This document shows, piece after piece, positions 22,701 to 33,985 of a stretch of 64,000 nt of DNA. Source of the DNA: Diphasiastrum complanatum (Eukaryota; Streptophyta; Lycopodiopsida; Lycopodiales; Lycopodiaceae). The position numbers and the translations under genes were made by a program. The stretch's first letter is position 1, and every line of letters starts with the position of its first letter. The notes beneath the pieces are model-generated. The model saw only the letters and a program-made list of their open reading frames with translations. It had not been told where the DNA came from and did no database searches. The stretch spans positions 46,193,486 to 46,257,485 of the forward strand of contig CM055092.1 in assembly GCA_029204225.1 (NCBI GenBank), given 5' to 3'.

Positions 22701-25700
22701 CAAGAAAGACAAGTTCTAGAAACAGTTAGAACAAACTTTAAAATGCAGAAGGAAATAAGCAAAATACAGTAAAATGTAATTTCCCTGAAATTTAGCTTAT
22801 GAAAATGTAGGGCTGCAGCAGAAATGCAGGTTCTAGTTAGCTTTGGATCATATTGCTTCTAGTTTGATCGCTGCTGGCAAAAACTTGAATTTGGTTCAAA
22901 TAGGTCCAAAAATAGTCTCCAATTGGATGTGATTTTTGCAAATCTGAACGACAACCAAATTGGAGGTGCCACTACAATAGGTCGCCCTCCTCTCAGGATC
23001 TATCACACAAAATTTCAGTCAGAACGGAGTAAAATTGAAGTTATGAGGCAGCAATTCCAAAAGGTAAAAAAAAGCTTTAAAAAACTGATTTTTGGCCCAT
23101 ATTAGAGATTTTTTAGTAATTTTTTGTGGCTGAAGGCTTGTAGGGCAGCGATTTAGTACTAGGAGTGGGTTGTAAAAATTTCGTGGGGATCCACCAACCC
23201 ATTCAGAAGTTATGAACGTTTTTGTATTTTTGCCCTTCCAAGTAGAGGTGAATCTGATTGTGGAAAATCAGGATTTTCACCTCTCAAAATCAGAATTATC
23301 AGAGTTGTAATGCTGCCTCTCATCCCCATACATGGATTTGCAACTCTTCCCCCGAAAGATCCCCCAAGAAAGAAGAGGTTAATAGTGTATTTTCTCACTC
23401 TCTATAAAATGGGACTTTCTCTCTCTAGAACTGGGCTTTCTCTCTAGAGCATGTTCTACCTTGTGCTCCGATACCAAATGTTAGAAGCCAAGAGCTCCAA
23501 GCTGCTCTCCCCAAGCTAGCCGGTGTGTAGAACGAATCTCATAGGCAAGCCTTTAAGCCCACTAACTGCTATTCTGGTCCAAGGGCACTTGGTGCTCATG
23601 TGGGTGATAGGTCGACTTGGCCTACCAAGTCTACCCCTACTGACCCAAGCATACAGTGTCTTAATGCTATGTCACCCCCATGCCCGTTGTACACATGTAA
23701 GACCACACCGGTCACATGCCGACTAACCCTAGTCATTGCTTGCCAAAATACGGGTTAACTTGGTCACTTGTACGTTGGCTCTACCAAACTCGCCACTTAG
23801 CATGTCACGTGCAGGTAAACCGGGTTGTGACTGCAATACACCTCGACACGACTGGCCTTAGGTGCCTTTGATGGGGGAGTCATCAACTGTCTCAAACTGG
23901 CCCTATGACCTCTGGAGCTACCGCTCTCGGCGGAATATGTTGGATCCCTGACTGGATCTTAATACCCTCGCTGAGCAGGATAAGCTAGCTAGCGCTACTA
24001 CAGACTCCATGAATGTTTGCAACAACTCGCACCATACCCATCCCATGCTCCATTATCAGAGGAATAGCAAGACACAGATCCATTGTAATAGCAAAAGGTG
24101 GTTTTGGGCATCTGATGGAAGGAAAAGGTAGGATGCAATTCTGCCCTACAAGCAAGGCAAGGAATGGCAAAACCATGCTCAGGCAAGTCTATTGTCCTCA
24201 ATTTTGCCTAGGGGAGAAACTTTACTCAAAAGGTTCCAAATCGCACCTCTCTCAGGCAAATTCACAGCCTAAAACTCAGTTTTATCATTGCCTTTCACTT
24301 CCCAAGTTTCCAACAAACAAACATCTATAGTACAATTTTCATGCAAGTTCTTGCAATTTTTTTTATGAGTAACCAAGCTTAATTCCTTGATTTCCAATTC
24401 CTCAACATGCTAACAATTCCTAACAACACCTCTACATTGTTTTGTCCATGTTATATAGATCACAGGGAACAATTTATAAGCGTAATCAATTCACCATTGT
24501 AGGAGTTGAAACACTACAGGAAAAGCATGTAGATTAGCCATGCTAACAAACAGTTACCAAACCATGAACAATAAATTAGACTTTTGTTTATTAACCATTT
24601 CCAACAAGCTCACACAACATGTAGAATTACTAGCATACGATTAACACAACCCAATATGATTTCAATCGTACAACGAATGAAGTAAACTAAACTTCTCACA
24701 AATTTTCACCAACCACTCTAGAAACCCAAAAATATTGAGAAGATCCTTGTCAAGTTTAATGCATCTACAAACTCGACCCCACCAAGTTGTCGATTCGTCC
24801 ATAGCACCCAAAAGCACTCAACTTTCCATTTCTTCCAATCTCCAAGCACAACTCTGCTACCACTTTTAAGGCCACACAAGATCCTTGGAGTAGAAACAAA
24901 CACACAAGAGTATAAGTTAGCAATTTTGTTCTCAACATCTCATTGCTAGGAGGAGTATAGCTGTTTGCAATCTCTCTAACTGCCTGAATGAAGTATGGAG
25001 ATCTCGCTACGCTCAAAGGAATGCTATCATGGTAGAACATTCTTGCTATTGCTCCATCAACTTGGGACTTCCTCCCTGCATGCCATGTAGTTGCTGATTC
25101 CTGAATGCTCAAGCCTCAGTGGTTGTGTCAATGCTAAATGCGCCCAGCTTGCAAATCGGCTAGCCATCGCCAGCGAGCCAACATAGGTGAATAGGATGAC
25201 TCCTGAGTGAATAGGATTGCACAATGCACAACGCAGGTTCCAGGGCCCAGTTGGGACTCGATGAGCAGGAGGCTAGGAGCATAGTTTGGATCTTCAACCG
25301 TCAATGAGTAGGAGCGCAGTTCTGAGAACGAACCTTTGGCTTCAGCCTTCAACTTCAACACCTGCGTGATCAACTTCGGGAATGCCCGTTCCCAACGTGG
25401 CATTCCATCTTATTGATCATGTAAAATCGTGACTGAAAACTGTTTGGGAATGCAAGTTTCCAACTGGGGTAACCCACGTTCCCTCGGTCACGTTCCCAAA
25501 TTGGTGTTCCCGAGAGCTTCCCAAGCTGTGGGGCCTGGGAACGCGTGGCGTGCCTGAAAACTCATGTTCCCACATTCCCTGGTAACTATGCCCACGCCCT
25601 CTCCTCTCTCTCTCTCTCTCTCTAGCAATTAATTTCTTCTAACTTTTGGTGCTGTGAGGTGCTTATGCTATTTTCCGTGTATTTGATGTTTTCCATAGCT

Positions 25701-28700
25701 AAGTTTCTCAAGCTTTCTTGGTTGATCCAGTATTGCAGTTAAGATACTCCATTGCTAGGTCTTGCAGTTCATCATGGTATCAGAGCAGGTTGTCTAGTCT
25801 GTGAGTCTGACAGAAGAGAAACTTCAGTGCTTAGATTCTTGAAAAGATTCCGATCTTCTAGAAGCATATGAACCTTGTAGGAGGGCACTTTTGATCAGTA
25901 GGAGTCAGATAAGGTTGAGTCTTGCACTGTTGAGGGTTGTTGGCAAGGAGAGTGTCATGATCCAGAAATTTTCTAATTTTGGCTAAGTTTTGGAAAGACT
26001 TTTTGGAGGAGCTTACACAAAAGTAGGGCACACTTTCTATAGGGGCTTTTGCTTAATGATCTAGTGGGGTCTAGCGCTAGTGCAATAAGGCCATACCAAG
26101 TGGTAAAGTCAAAAGTAGGAGCTGAAGGGTTGCCTTGAATTGGCTACATACCTAGTTTGGGGTGAACCCTAGTTGTCGAAAGTAGTTTCTTTTCTAATTC
26201 CTTTCAAGTGGAGCTTTTGTTTGAGCAAAGATTTTACATGGCTAGTCTTGGAGAGAAACTGTTGAGTGTATCAAGCAGATTTGATGGCCTAACTACAGGG
26301 TGTGGAAGTTCGAGATGTCTTAACGTCTTGATGGACAAGAATTGCTGGGAGATACTTATAGGTAGAGAGCTTGTACCTACATCTGAACTTGAATTGAAGG
26401 ACTACATTAGTAAGAGATAAAAGGCTCATAGGGTGATCAATCTTTCTGTCAAAGACAACATTATTCCTCACATTTGTAATGCAAGGGATGCACTAGAAGC
26501 TTGGGGCATTTTAAAGTCTATGTTTGAAACAATGGATTGAGCTAGGCTCATTTACTTGCAGAACAGAATACATACTCTCAAGATGGAGGCATGTGCAACA
26601 ATCAATGAACACCTTACAAAGGTCAAGGACCTTATGGACCAACTTGCTTCAGTGGGAGAGACAATAAGTGATTGGAGTAATGTTTCCATAGTCTTGAATA
26701 GTTTGCCATTCAACTATCAAGATTATGTGATGTCCCTTTTTGCTAGGGAGAAACTCCCAACCTTTGGAGAATTATGTGGTCTTCTTTCATAGGAGGAGAT
26801 GAGAAGGAAGAGTCTTTTTGAAAGGGAAGATAATCCAAAACATGCATTTGCTTCTAAAAAGAAGCAAAACTTTCGGAAGAAAGGCAAAGACAAGGTGAAG
26901 AACTTAAAACAGAACTTGGCCCGACAATCTCCAAGTTGTAGATTGGAGAGGAGACAAGCACCAATTTCTCATGTACACCCAAGACCGGGAAGGGCAACTG
27001 CAACTATTGTGGCAAGTATGGGCATTTTGCTTTTGAATGCCAAAAGAAGCAAAGTGTTCAAAAGAAGGGTAAGAACCAGCAGGGTCACTTTGTTGATAAA
27101 GTTGCAGAAAAAGAGTGATCTAGTGGATTTGATCTATTCACCGCAGCCCTATCATTTGAATCCACGTTTGGTGGATGGTACCTTAAGCTATCAAAATTTA
27201 CAAGTATTGAACAAGCACAATATGGTAATAGATCTTCCTAGCATCAAGTCTTTTTTGGTAAATGTGAGGCTTGTGCATTAGGGAATCAACAAAGGCAAAG
27301 GTTTCTAAAGGGACAAGCTACCAGTACCAAGGGCATTTTGAGCTTGGTCCCATACAAACTAGATCAGTAGGGAGGCCATACTATTTCATGACCTTTGTAA
27401 ATGACTTAACAAGGTGTGGGTCTATTTTCTTAGACAAAAATTTGAAGTGTTCAAATACTTTAAATATTGGAAAGCTTTGGTGGAGAATCACATAGGAAAG
27501 AAGCTAAAGACTCTCAGTTCAGTTGCAGGTCGTGAGTACACTTGTGATGAGTTCAAAGACCTTTTGCAAGGCATGTGGGATAAGTAGACAGTTTGCCCCC
27601 TGTTGTTTTTCTATTGAATGGAAGCCCAACCAAGTGGTTGAAGGAATCACGCCTGAAGAAGCGTGTAGCAGCAATAAGCCCAAGGTGGGCAGCTTTTGAG
27701 TATTTGAGTGCATAGCATATGCACACTCTTGCGGAAGAAACTTGATACAAAATTTGTGAAGTGTATCTTCCTTGGGTATAGCAAAGGTGAGAGAGCCTAT
27801 GTATTGTATGATCTCAAGAACAGGAAGAAGATTCTAACTTGAGATGTCATCTTTGATGAAGAGCGTTCACCCAAAGTACAGGAGTGAGAGAAAGATGGAA
27901 CTATTCCCTTGATTGATTCCACAGATGAGGAGCCTAGTCTACAGTCATGTTGCCCTCAAGAGCACGTGCAACAATAGGAGCCTGAACATGCTAGTTTGAG
28001 ACCTCAAATTGGCCAAGTACAAGAGGGCAAAATTGGAGAGAAGCGAAAGACTAGGACAATACAATGGGACACGTGGTCACCATCCACATCGCCTACCACT
28101 AAGAAGAAGCTACCTAGGTGGTATTGGGAAACAAAATACTAGATTTAGAATTTCCTACCAGGTCATCTAGCCAAATCTGTCCCGAGTTCCTGTCAGTATT
28201 ACACATATCTCTAAGGGATAGATACATCTCAAGAAAGCTTAATTGATTACCTTCTCCAATTCGGCTTAGGGCATCTGAGACATGGTTTGATGTACCCTTC
28301 CGGTACTTAACGTCATACTGAAATTTTTGGAGCAAATCTCGCCGCCTAGCTTTACCACCCTGAAGGTCAACTACATCACAAATACACCTTAGTGGTTAGT
28401 CATCAGTCACAATTGTAAACCTAAAGCCATACAAATAAGGTCTCCAAATTTTAGCGTATTTATTATGGCAAAAAGTTCCTTATCATAGGTGGAATATTGC
28501 TTTTGAGTAAGATCCAACTTTTTGCTTTCAAAAGCAACCGGTCTACCATCCTAATATAGGACTGCTTGCCCCTACAACAAAGTCGCTAGCATCCGTCTCA
28601 AGCACTTACGGCTTGTTAGAAAAACTATGTGTAGCATTGGAGTTGTAGACACACAATGTTTCTAAGTCTCAAAACTTTGATGTAAGTCTTTAGTTCAAGT

Positions 28701-30625
28701 AACCGGAGGGATTGAACTTACTGTTTTCCTCTACCTAGGTTTTTGTTGAAAGATTTGAGTTCATGATTTATTGCTTACTAATAGCTTACATAATATCTTA
28801 TTCATTTTCTAGTCTTTGCATGGTTAGAGGCTAGAGCATAATTTGTAAATTATTTCACATACTTTACGTATGCCTCTCTTTTCACCTTCAACATTCGTTA
28901 TATCATTTTTGGTAAAAACATATTCCTCTACGTATGGTTGTAATCAGGTTATCTAATTTGCTCTTTATGTAATAAAATTTCCATCAGTATTCGTCTTTTG
29001 GGTTCTTCGTCTTGACTACGGCAAAGCTGTAAAGTAGGTTGTATGATAATTCTTGCCTCGTGTCAATAATTATGTGCAATTGACTCCTTGGTGGTTGTAA
29101 TTTACCGCATTTTATGCAAATTCTATTCCCAAAAGAATTCGTGCGATTGGCTGTTTCATGGTCCAATAATCTGTCTTACCACGTTAGAGTCTAAACCATA
29201 CTCGCATGAAGTTTCAATCCTTTGATCCTAGCGGTTTTTGGTTAGTTTTGTGAAAGGCTTTCAGTGTGAGAGGCAGTCAAAAAGTGCTACTTCCAGGAGT
29301 TGCTGGCGATTCGTTTCTCCCCCATTTTCTTGGTCTCCTCTTATGATCTTTATTCTACCTCCACCTCACTCTCAGCATCTGATGTATTCTCTACCTTACA
29401 AATCCATGATCTACTTTATTTGAGATCACAGTCTAAGAGAGATGCGGGTTAGTTCTATCTCATAGCATGGGAAATAGCAAGAAAAAATACAGATAGAACT
29501 TTTCTAAGCAAGTTGACACAAGTAACAAGCAATTTAATTGGAATGAATTAGTGTAGCCTCCAAGTCATGAACAAAAAAATATGAAAACTGCCCAATATCT
29601 AGTATGTTTGATTTTTTTTCTACTCTCTATGGACCCACTGCAAATGATCGCTCTCTCACTGAAGCCCAAGCAATATTTTTCCTTTTTGAACTTCATTATG
29701 AATTTCAGAATACTTCAGCCCCAGCTTTGGAAGTCCTTGCTGAGAAGGTACCTAAACAAGTTACTTGCGCTATAACATGACTAGAATCTGGCTGCATGTT
29801 TTTGGTTATATAGGCCATATATGCACCCTGTATGGATCTGTTTGCTTATTGGATGTTTGAAGAACATCAAAGAAGATTCCCTTATAGCTATGGCAAATTG
29901 GGTTGTCCATGACAAAAGTGTCCAAGAAAGGTGAAACCTAAAATTCTTTCAAAATGAGGATGCCTCTGGAAGAATGTTGCAAGCTGTAAGAGACTTGTAC
30001 CCAAAAAAGAGTGTTATCTTTGGTTGAATATACAAATGTTATAGGTCAGTGCTGTTGTTCCCGAGGATTCAGAACCAAATTTTTTGTCAACTGATTTGAG
30101 ATTTGATGTTTTTGGAAGATTTGAATGTTTTTCTGAAAAAACTCTATTTCTTATCACGAGTTCAGAGAACTTGTGAATTGATATGCCCTAATTCCATGTG
30201 GAAAAAATTAGAACTATATCCATTCGAAACAGCTTGTAACTGTGACTTGAGGGCCAAGTTTGTGACCCTTCTGCCATTGGAAGCCGTAAGGGCATCAGCA
30301 TGGGCCGTCCGTCTTTCCTCAAAACTTTTACTGCTGAGGACAGTCCCTCGCTTACATTAATGAGGCCAATAAAGCAGCCCAGTTCAGTGAAGCTAATAAA
30401 GCAACACAAATTCCTTTTCAGTCATTGGAATGCCATTATTTTTTGTTGTTGTGTTTGTCCGGTAAAAGTTTGAACAGCAAGCACTAGTTTGTTGAGAACT
30501 TCAAGGAATGACCTTTTATTTGACCCTTTTTTTGGCAGACACCAAAACAGAGGCGACAATTGAGGCGGCCATCAGTTGCTCCACCAGCCCTTGCCAAGGT
30601 TATGAAAAAATTACATGTGCAATAG
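13584..30625 (+). CDS. Mitochondrial ribosomal protein bL35m, 4 exons, 14.9-kb last intron
   Basis: Exons: 13584-13847, 15389-15447, 15576-15660, 30539-30625; all introns GT-AG, phases agree, 164 codons. bL35 is a small basic protein of the large ribosomal subunit, here of the mitochondrial ribosome. Exon 1 encodes an Arg/Ser-rich, acid-poor N-terminus typical of a mitochondrial presequence, with a ten-Ser run from an AGC repeat. Exons 2-3 give [20 protein letters not shown] (residues ~93-112), [15 protein letters not shown] (122-136). Exon 4 gives [20 protein letters not shown] (145-164), matching the family's AKVMKKL end, then TAG. Exons 2-3 are the firmest. Exon 1 rests on phase, targeting character and an adjacent donor. 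Exon 4 is distant but continues the protein exactly in phase. Intron 3 (15661-30538) is packed with transposable elements. Confidence 0.8.
13707..13736 (+). repeat. (AGC)10 trinucleotide repeat coding for polyserine in bL35m exon 1
   Basis: Ten AGC codons in a row encode serine in the presumed mitochondrial presequence. Length variation here would stay in frame. Confidence 0.95.
15727..15886 (+). repeat. Truncated 5' LTR (3'-terminal 160 bp)
   Basis: From GTGCAATTTTTGTCTCACTA to CCCACGTTTTACGACA the segment repeats the end of the 3' LTR at 20707-20866. The remaining ~770 bp of LTR is missing. Confidence 0.9.
15887..15902 (+). promoter_or_regulatory. Primer-binding site of the intronic Copia
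   Basis: TGGTATTAGAGCGGGC follows the LTR end directly, one base from the TGGTATCAGAGC initiator-tRNA site. The same TGGTATTAGAGCG variant occurs in the element at 42286. Confidence 0.85.
16030..16840 (+). pseudogene. Copia gag (UBN2), broken
   Basis: It starts [20 protein letters not shown], then TGA at the conserved Trp codon (16090-16092), then [20 protein letters not shown]. An internal deletion shifts the frame near 16170. The rest is open at 16216-16665 ([10 protein letters not shown] in another frame, [34 protein letters not shown]). The zinc-knuckle region (FCRYCK, ~16700) has lost its GHEIKDC half by deletion. Non-functional. Confidence 0.85.
16839..19930 (+). pseudogene. Copia pol: protease, integrase, reverse transcriptase, RNase H, broken
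   Basis: The protease has the catalytic DSGATQHMT (16839-17282). TGA replaces Trp before HFRLGHLN (17280). The GAG-pre-integrase and integrase follow ([52 protein letters not shown]; 17325-18005). After a frameshift comes the linker and reverse transcriptase (17972-18760: [38 protein letters not shown] at a Gln codon, [21 protein letters not shown]). RNase H (19089-19700: [33 protein letters not shown]) and the pol end ([17 protein letters not shown]) follow. About four disabling stops and at least two frameshifts are visible. Confidence 0.88.
19930..19938 (+). promoter_or_regulatory. Polypurine tract of the intronic Copia
   Basis: AAGGGGGAG immediately precedes the 3' LTR start TGTTAGATTTC. 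This primes plus-strand DNA synthesis in LTR elements. Confidence 0.88.
19939..20866 (+). repeat. 3' LTR of the intronic Copia, 928 bp
   Basis: It begins TGTTAGATTTCTTATGCTC after the polypurine tract and ends TTTTACGACA. Between about 20020 and 20410 it holds repeated modules around CCTTCGCCTTTTTCGCC, GCGACA...GTGGC and TCTAAGGGCACCTTC, making an internal short-repeat zone. Confidence 0.9.
20867..21970 (-). pseudogene. Ty3/gypsy protease and reverse transcriptase fragment
   Basis: Read on the minus strand, [19 protein letters not shown] (21743-21967) is a retropepsin with the DTGS motif. A frameshift leads into a 245-codon frame (21030-21767) with [60 protein letters not shown] and [15 protein letters not shown]. 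After a stop, [18 protein letters not shown] and [11 protein letters not shown] carry the palm and catalytic IDD. The sequence ends at 20867 against the Copia LTR, so RNase H and integrase are missing here. Confidence 0.9.
21936..22644 (-). pseudogene. Ty3/gypsy gag fragment
   Basis: Minus-strand frames from [19 protein letters not shown] (ATG at 22644) encode a Pro/Ser-rich head, then [20 protein letters not shown] and a Trp-rich part. A frame change leads to [20 protein letters not shown] (21936-22181). It lies just upstream of the gypsy protease in the same orientation. Assignment to gag rests on position and the PPRYxG/W-rich character. Confidence 0.65.
22645..23458 (-). other. Gypsy leader between primer site and gag
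   Basis: No domain is recognised. It sits between the primer-binding site and the gag start and is probably untranslated leader. Short frames on both strands look spurious. Confidence 0.45.
23459..23476 (-). promoter_or_regulatory. Primer-binding site of the gypsy element
   Basis: On the minus strand TGGTATCGGAGCACAAGG is close to the initiator Met-tRNA complement TGGTATCAGAGC. It lies two bases inside the LTR end CTTCTAACA. Confidence 0.75.
23479..24425 (-). repeat. Probable 5' LTR of the gypsy element
   Basis: On the minus strand it would start TGTTAGGAATTG (24425) and end GGCTTCTAACA (23479), with perfect TGTTAG/CTAACA termini and a length of about 947 bp. The inner end is fixed by the primer-binding site. 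The outer end is the best-looking of two or three CTAACA candidates between 24409 and 24547. Confidence 0.45.
24765..25112 (-). pseudogene. hAT-type transposase fragment (DUF659-like)
   Basis: The minus-strand frame reads [20 protein letters not shown] and [20 protein letters not shown] followed by LRTKLL. This is the start of the DUF659 region found in BED/hAT-type transposases and their domesticated relatives. The later part of the frame (after about residue 65) does not look like the family, so the match ends there. It lies in bL35m intron 3 between gypsy and Copia sequences, and no terminal inverted repeats were found. Confidence 0.7.
25134..25774 (+). repeat. Probable LTR region of a second intronic Copia
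   Basis: The stretch ends in GCAGTTCATCA right before a Copia primer-binding site (25775), so at least its right part should be LTR. Between 25380 and 25590 the words GTTCCC and GGGAAC recur many times, giving possible hairpins. A short (TC)n run sits near 25606-25623. The left boundary is not determined. Confidence 0.45.
25775..28137 (+). mobile_element. Second Copia in bL35m intron 3: primer site, gag, integrase pieces
   Basis: The primer site TGGTATCAGAGC (25775-25786) is perfect. Gag starts with ATG at 26238 ([17 protein letters not shown]), shifts frame within NYRVWKFEM, and continues [57 protein letters not shown] complete CCHC zinc knuckle, [14 protein letters not shown], lies near 27001-27042. 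Integrase pieces follow ([50 protein letters not shown]) to about 28137. Many stops, and RT/RNase H is absent: the element ends against a minus-strand gypsy RNase H piece. Confidence 0.85.
28138..28625 (-). pseudogene. Ty3/gypsy RNase H fragment
   Basis: On the minus strand the piece reads [14 protein letters not shown], then with frame changes [20 protein letters not shown], and at the end [20 protein letters not shown] followed by RI (28114-28335 frame). These are the start and end of a gypsy RNase H. It may belong to the gypsy element at 20867, but the link is not shown. Confidence 0.8.
28626..30538 (+). other. Right part of bL35m intron 3, no element recognised
   Basis: AT-rich intron sequence. 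Several frames of 60-85 codons occur but show no domain. It ends in the pyrimidine-rich acceptor CCCTTTTTTTGGCAG at 30538. Confidence 0.5.
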
Positions 30626-33600
30626 ATATGCGGATTTTGGAGTAATTCAATGTGTGTTGGAGGTTCTTTTCCACATTTGATGCCTCGCAAAGAACCATGA
30701 AAAGTCCCAGCTTCAGATGAATCGATGATCTCTCTTTGTGATTTTTGACAATGTTGAGGTACTTATGAAAGGACTGAATAGAACACAGTTTTCTTCTCAC
30801 CAAAAGAGATCACCTAAATTGGATGTGCTCCAAAATTTGAAAAGTATCTAGAGCACAATAAAATTGAGGAGCCTAAGCTGTGATCCCTACAAATCTGTTA
30901 AGAATTTCCAAAAGGTTGCTCGCAACTACGTCATCTTCCAATAGTCAATATGGAGCTATTCATCAAATTTTGCTAGGACAACTGAAATGACTATAACTTA
31001 GCTTCATTATTAGTCCTTGGAAAGCTTTAAGCTCTTTTGTTTCAAGTTGTTTGAGAGTGATTCTGCTCTTTCTTCTACCTACAAGGCCATATAAGAGTTT
31101 GAAATGAATGTTGATCTCTTGCAATTACATAGAACTCGAATAGAGTGCACATAAATTAGCTGGAAGAGGAGACATGTTTTATTTGTCACTCAAACTTGAG
31201 AATACGCCAATTTCTGTAGCCAACTTTAGCAAATTGTTTTGGAAGTTGGAGACCATTATGGAATATCTTAATGACTCACATCGTTTGGCAATCTATAGAG
31301 ATTGAATGAGTTACTTTACAAGATTAGGGCTAGCTAAAAAGCCTTGCCTAGTCCCTTTTTGTATGAAAAAAATGCATCAATAGGTGGGGATCAAAATATT
31401 CCATCAATCAACTATTGCGAATCATTAAAATCTTAAGGTACCATAGGAGTGGCACACATTTAGTACTAGGAGAGTGCTACAAGATTTTCGAAAGACATCG
31501 AACACTATCGTAGGTTCAATTTACAATGTAGTTGTGTAAATTAGCATGTAAGTATGACATTTTGTGCATATAATCTCTTTTGGTAGTTGAACATAATAAG
31601 TAGAGACATATAACTATTTTTTAATAAAGTAACTCCAACACTTTCAATCGATTAAATTACAACAAAGGTCTCATATTGTTTGGTATATGGTATGTTTCCA
31701 ATATCTATCTAATTTGATGTACCTACTTATCATATAGTAATAAGAGACAGATGAATCATAATGAGTGGAATATAGTCTACAGGTCATAGAAAAAAAATAA
31801 TATTCAACATTGTAGAAAAGAATATAGAATTCAAGAAATAAGAGAGCAAGACTATGACACCAATTTGAAAAAAAATTACGTTTGGCAATATGATCTAGCA
31901 TCAAAATATGACAATGGACATATGAAATTCTCAAAAAAACTTCATATTAGATAGATGAGACCATATGAAGTGATTGAAATTTTTGATAAAAGTCTTGCCC
32001 AACTTACAAATTTTGAAGAAAATTCAATAGATGCATAAGCATCTGGCTTTAAGATCAAGAACAAATTATTTCCAGTAAACTAAATTATTTGTTTATTTTA
32101 ATTTATTTATTCTCTTATATTTATTTAATTTTGTTAGTAGGATCATGATAATTTTGTTGATTTTATTAAATTTCTTTTCCAATATCATTATCTATGATTT
32201 GATATTGACATACGTATAATATGAAGATATATTGAATGAATTTTCAATAAGTGTTTTTATTTTATTTTAAAGAATCAGATGAATTTTGAGATAATTGTTT
32301 TATGTTACTTTTTGTAACCATACATTGACATTTAATTGAATTTTCTATTTATTACAAATTTCAAGATGTCGAAACTTAACAGAATTTACTTTTTAGTTCT
32401 TGTCACATCAACACAAACTTATTAATACTTGGTTATGTTATTTTACCATTGATATATTGTTTTGCCCATCACCTCTATAGTTACACGTTATTTCTATTTA
32501 GTTGTTTTGATCATAGGCTTATTTTAACAAAGTTCTACAATATATGTTGATGTTGATTCTTGGAAAGAATATAAGATCAGCATGAAACTTACTATTTTGA
32601 AATAGTAGACCCACTATCAATTTTGGATAGTGGGTTCTAGAGACATTATATTTCAATATGGCTATGGTCCAGGACATCAATGATGAAATTATACTTGAAA
32701 ACGTATATGATGAATTTGTACATAACATAATTTATCAAAATAGTAGTGAAAACCAGGCTACAATAGAAAGTATGTGTTATAGATATGTTGGTCCATGCCA
32801 AACTGCTTTGACTCAATTTCAGACCTATTAATTATTTTTTTGTATAATTTGTTGTTTTAAGATCAATATCTCTTCTTCTCAACTTCCAAGAGATACTAAT
32901 TTTTTTTTAATTTGGAATTACAATGACAAAGGCAAGACAATTTTAGTGAAACCATTTTAATTGTAATTGGTTATATTTATGTTTTCTGTGTGTGTGTGTG
33001 TGTGTGTGTGCTATACTTTATGGTTGAATATCAGATCTAAAGCAGTGGATAAATAGATCTATGTTCTAGCTAATTGATGTTCACTTTTTGGTTGATATTT
33101 GAAAAAGTTATAAAATCTCTTGTGGAAACACTATTTCTTAGAAAAGTCTAGAGGTCTCTTGGGAAGGTGGGAGAGACAATAATGTGAAATGAGACAGTTC
33201 AAAATCGGATGTTTGGCAAGAATTAAAATTTGAAACTATTTTTTTGACACCCAATGTGAACCTAGAAAATTAATCAAGACAAATTATATTCTCACCTTAA
33301 ATCTAAAGGAAATCCTTGAAAAACAAAAATTCACACAATCATCTTGTTGCCCATTTTTTTTATAACACTTCACATCTACTTCTGCTAAGAGTATTATGGC
33401 AAGTAAAAAAGAAGGACAGATTTCGTTGTAGTATAGGGAGGTCGGGAATTGATCCAATGGGGAGGAAGGTGACCTAGAGGTCCAAGAAACTCTCGTACGC
33501 TAGAAGTGATAGTTGTCACCTACTACCTCTTCCAAAGCTTGCGTTATGCCCTAACGGAAATCTCAAACTATAATGGAATCCTAGAAAATACATAGAATGG

Positions 33601-33985
33601 ATAGATCTATTTTTTATCCTACTAGGCGTCATACCCTTCATAGCTTTTGGCCTCTTTGGATTCCAAGGCTTAAGGTAAAAGAAATCGGGCCTATTTTGGC
33701 TTAAAGCCCTTGATTCAGATCTAACACTAGCTATGATGCACGCACAACAAGAGAAGAGGGATGAGAAGGGGACAAGCTACAAAAGAGCATGGAAGTTGAT
33801 CTCCTTATGCATAGATCCATAGGTTGGCTCGTTTCAACTTGCATAGCACTGTACAACAAATCTAACTAACAAGGAGAAACACTATACAAAATTAGTAATT
33901 TAGGCATCATACAAGCATAATAGAGATGCAAGCATCAAGCATGAAACATAAACACTCGCCTCACAAGTCTCTTTGTTTTTCTCTC
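30626..33985. other. AT-rich intergenic DNA downstream of bL35m
   Basis: No gene is supported. AATAAA near 30855 could serve as a polyadenylation signal for bL35m. A (TG)12 microsatellite lies at 32987-33010. Confidence 0.5.
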
